Assembly: GCF_003597395.2 (NCBI RefSeq) | Contig: NC_133782.1 | Span: 10,830,152 to 10,894,151 of the forward strand | Source of the DNA: Chelonoidis abingdonii | Lineage: Eukaryota; Chordata; Testudines; Testudinidae | Length of the DNA stretch: 64,000 bases | Direction of reading: 5' to 3' | Shown: piece by piece, positions 57,930 to 64,000 of the stretch | How the letters are laid out: each line of letters starts with the position of its first letter | Numbering within the stretch: position 1 is the first letter of the stretch | Notes under the pieces: model-generated | Seen by the model: only the letters and a program-made list of their open reading frames with translations | The model's database searches: none | Told to the model about the DNA's origin: nothing | Position numbers and translations under genes: made by a program

Positions 57930-58030
57930 GCTGTATGGTGTACCTCTACTTAAGGACGTTCTGTACCCTGTGTTACACAGGAAGTCGGACTAGATGATCA
58001 CAATGGTCCCTTCTGGCCTTGGAATTTGTG
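57930..58030 (+). mobile_element. CR1-type tail
   Basis: CAGGAAGTCGGACTAGATGA then CACAATGGTCCCTTCTGGCC is a CR1 or CR1-tailed SINE 3' end in sense orientation. The part before it is not recognisable, so it is a short truncated insert. Confidence 0.65.
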
Positions 58031-59379
58031 AAAACCCAACATTTGACATGAGTCAACCCAGAATACTTTGACATACTCTGCTCTTTCACCTCATTCCCAT
58101 GGCCAATGCTTTTGTGTGTTTAAACCCAGCTGTCAGGCATGAATTTCACTTTTCCATGTTCGAGGTTTCTGTAAGAAGCAATCATTCTGTGGTATGGTGT
58201 TTTACAGAAATGGGAAGTAGAACATAAACTGTACCCACCCCCAAGGCAATATAAGCTAACAAAGCAAAGACACAATTTCCAAGTAAGACTGTGCCTTTCT
58301 ATAAGAATGACTAATCAAACTGGGTGTTTTCATGATTACTTAGGACTTATCAAAACATTTATTAAAAAGATTGTTACTCTGAAATACCCATCTGCACTAC
58401 AGAATAGCAATTTATTTGTTAGTGTGGAAAATAATGGGACAGTGGATACATATATCTAGTAGTTCAGTTTTTATGCAACAATATGCCTATAATAATAATT
58501 TCTCTGGTAGGCAGACAATAATGATAACCTAAGAAACACCACAGATAGATAAATTAAATAAATAAATAGATACCTCAGAAAGATAGACAATAAGAGGTTT
58601 ACATTTTCAGAAAAAAGTCTGTGTGACTAATATGCACTGTACACAGTTACCATGAAAAGTCTGTGGAGGGTATGTTCCTGAGAACAGCCCCAATACTTTA
58701 AAATGTAATAAAAAGGAAAAGTCAGCTATCTCCTGGTTCTTTTTGTAAGACTAGCATTAATCATCAACTATATGGTCACAGTATAATTTTGGGGAAAGTT
58801 TTAAGTAATGCTAAACTTTTGAATTAAATGGTAACACACATGCAGCTTAACGATGCATTTAAGTGACATTATTTCTATTTGACTCTGGCAGTTCTCTGTT
58901 TCCGTACCAACTGATGTTATCTTTCTTCCTAAGTGATGTCCTATGTTGCTTACATTTTAGTGTGGTGAATAAGATCTCACTTTTCATGTCTTTATAGCAT
59001 ACAGATACTTCTACAGAAAAAAAAGCACAATATTCTTTTGCACATAGGCTGTGCATAGGACTGCCCCACAAGGTCAAAACCTGGTCCCATTGAAGCTAAT
59101 GGGAGTTGTGCTATTGGCAAAAGTGGAGCAGGATTTGACTCATCCTGATTTTTTCCAGCTTCAAGTTTAAAAAGTATTACTTTTAAATAGGTATTAACAG
59201 AACTGGTCACTGTAATTCCATTAAAATACATTATTTCAGTCACTGGTCCAAATCATGCCGCTAGTTACTCCAGTGTAAATAGATCCCATCAAGTCAGTGG
59301 CATAGCTCAAGATTGACACCGGTGTAGCCAAGTGTCCAGCTTTTGACTGGAACGCCCTGCCCCAAGCACCAGCTCTGCA

Positions 59380-59850
59380 GCTCCCACTGGGAGCCGCAGC
59401 CAGTGGGGGCAATGCCTGTGGATGGGGCAGTGCACAGAGCAACCTAGACATGCCTCTGCATAGGAGCTGGAGGGGGGACATACCGCTGCTTCTGGCAGCC
59501 ACCTGAGGTAAGCACCACCCAGAGCCTGCACCCCACTCCCGTGCCCCAAACCCCTGCCTCAGTCATGATCCTCCTCTTGCCCCCCAAGCCCCTCAGTCCC
59601 AGACCGGAGTACCCTCCTACACTGAATACCCCTCATCCCTGGCCCACCCCAGTGCCTATACCCCAAGCCGGAGCCCTCACCCCTTTCTGCATCCCAACTC
59701 CTAAACCCAGCCCATTGAAAATGAGTGAGGGTGGGGAGAGCGAGTGACAGAGGAAGGGGGGATGAAGTGAGCAGGGGGCAGGGCCTCAGAGGAGGGGCAG
59801 GGTGGGGGAAGGGTGTTCGATTTTGTGCGAGTAGAAAGTTGGCAACCCTA
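59380..59850 (-). mobile_element. hAT-type GC-rich MITE
   Basis: The right end reads, on the minus strand, AGGGTTGCCAACTTTCTACT, a hAT-type end. The GC-rich body holds repeated CCCCAAGCCCCTCAGTCCC-like text and several matching open frames on both strands that are by-products. The left end is unclear, and about 59255-59300 before it is another old repeat (TTACTCCAGTGTAAATAGAT). Confidence 0.6.
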
Positions 59851-63209
<3,359 letters not shown>

Positions 63210-63510
63210 CAAAAAATTGTTCTCCTTAATCTCTGAGGATAGGACAAGAAGCAGTGGGCTTAAATTGCAGCAAAGACAGTTTAAGATGGACATTATGAAA
63301 AACTTCCTAACTCTCATGGTGGTTAAGCTCTGGAATAAATTGGACAGGGAGGTTGTGGAATATTCATTAATGGAGATTTTCAAGAGCAGGTTAGACAAAC
63401 ATCTGCCAGGGATGGTCTAGATAATACTTAGGCCTGCCATGAGTGCAGAAGACTGGACTAGACGACCTCTCTCGGTCCCTTCCAGTCTTATAATTTTGTG
63501 GTTCTATCCC
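63210..63510 (+). mobile_element. CR1 LINE, 3' end
   Basis: Sense-strand text CTCTGAGGATAGGACAAGAA, AACTTCCTAACTCTCATGGT and GACTGGACTAGACGACCTCT ending TATAATTTTGTGGTTCTA is a CR1 ORF2 end plus 3'UTR. It is 5'-truncated. The open frame 63217-63420 (plus) is part of it. Confidence 0.8.
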
Positions 63511-64000
63511 ATCTGTATGGCCAATGCATATTACACCTGTGTACATGCTGACCCATTCCACTATCCAGAACACAGTAGCATGATGCACTGCTTTTCTGTT
63601 TGAAATGCAAGAGACTGATTGGGGTTTTTTTTAAAGCCAATCTGTTTTTAGATGTCAGCAAGCCTTCACTACCTGTGTAGGAATCTTTAGGCAAGATCAG
63701 TTATGTGCATTTCAGACCAAATCCTGGTCCCACTGAAGTCAGTGGCAAAGCTCCCACTAACTAGGCCACGATTTGGCAGCATGATTTTTATAATAATTCA
63801 TAATGATGAGCATAGAATAATAGAAATAATAAAAAAATAAATAATGTGTTATCCAACAGGGAACGTCTGGTGCTACCAAACTCACTTCACATGAGTAAGA
63901 CCATGGAATTCTGAATATTCATTCTAACCTGCCGAAGCAGAAAATCCATCCTGAATATGCCACTGACTACCTAGACTTCATATTTGTCATTTTCAATATG
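63511..64000. other. No gene seen; old repeat piece
   Basis: AT-rich DNA. About 63715-63760 (ATCCTGGTCCCACTGAAGTC then AGTGGCAAAGCTCCCACT) is a copy of a dispersed old repeat. Nothing else recognised. Confidence 0.45.

Larger units (their letters stand above)
54563..59379. other. ZNF831 upstream intron or 5' flank
   Basis: AT-rich DNA with scattered old repeats listed separately. Open frames at 55099-55350, 57617-57997 and 58859-59243 have no domain or splice support. No CpG-rich promoter is visible in this stretch. Confidence 0.45.

Noticed and set aside
57617..57997. A 126-codon plus-strand frame
   Set aside because: There is no domain, no splice context, and its end overlaps a CR1-type tail.

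Overview
The window looks like nuclear DNA from a reptile, most probably a cryptodiran turtle. The evidence is the mix of interspersed repeats: a tRNA-headed SINE with a CR1-like tail of the turtle Cry I type near 36.03 kb, several CR1 LINE tails, PIF/Harbinger and hAT DNA transposons with intact target-site duplications, a Ty3/gypsy LTR element and a DIRS-like element. There are no bacterial operons, ribosome binding sites or CRISPR arrays. The species call rests on recalled repeat families, not on a search.

There is one clear host gene, on the minus strand: a zinc-finger gene I read as ZNF831. Its main coding exon (54530-50208, 1441 codons) carries two C2H2 fingers. A 51-codon exon (41324-41172) and a terminal exon (40295-39444) follow. 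All three junctions are phase 0 with good splice sites, giving about 1775 residues. A 5'UTR part of the main exon begins at 54562. Upstream non-coding exons should lie at higher coordinates; one weak candidate is at 60460-60420. Two further minus-strand coding-like blocks sit in the long intron (45434-45262 and 44673-44458); their phases do not simply fit the main transcript.

The first 32 kb is a graveyard of nested transposons with no host gene that I can see. In order: a hAT fragment (1.9 kb); a complete but decayed two-gene Harbinger element (2241-4987); a gypsy pol fragment (5.3-6.2 kb); a Harbinger MITE with a hAT MITE inserted at its edge (6.26-6.88 kb); a composite hAT/repeat region with a perfect-looking hairpin (8.7-9.3 kb); an LTR and a CR1 tail (10.4-11.4 kb); a minus-strand gypsy element (12833-17470) that has itself received a Tigger-like element in its 3' LTR and an unrelated solo LTR in its pol region; a CR1 tail (18.1-18.6 kb); an internally deleted Harbinger (20195-21508); a third, left-truncated Harbinger (about 21.84-25.24 kb); and a DIRS-like tyrosine-recombinase retroelement (about 27.24-32.06 kb, minus) carrying a CR1 insertion.

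From 32 to 64 kb the DNA is AT-rich with sparse, mostly old repeats (MIR-like SINEs, CR1 pieces, a tRNA SINE, a hAT MITE, a long CT/CA microsatellite). I found no convincing novel biological system. The best leads are the unlisted exon, the two unplaced exon-like blocks, the conserved tail-to-tail layout of the two Harbinger genes, and a duplicated reverse-transcriptase segment inside the gypsy element.
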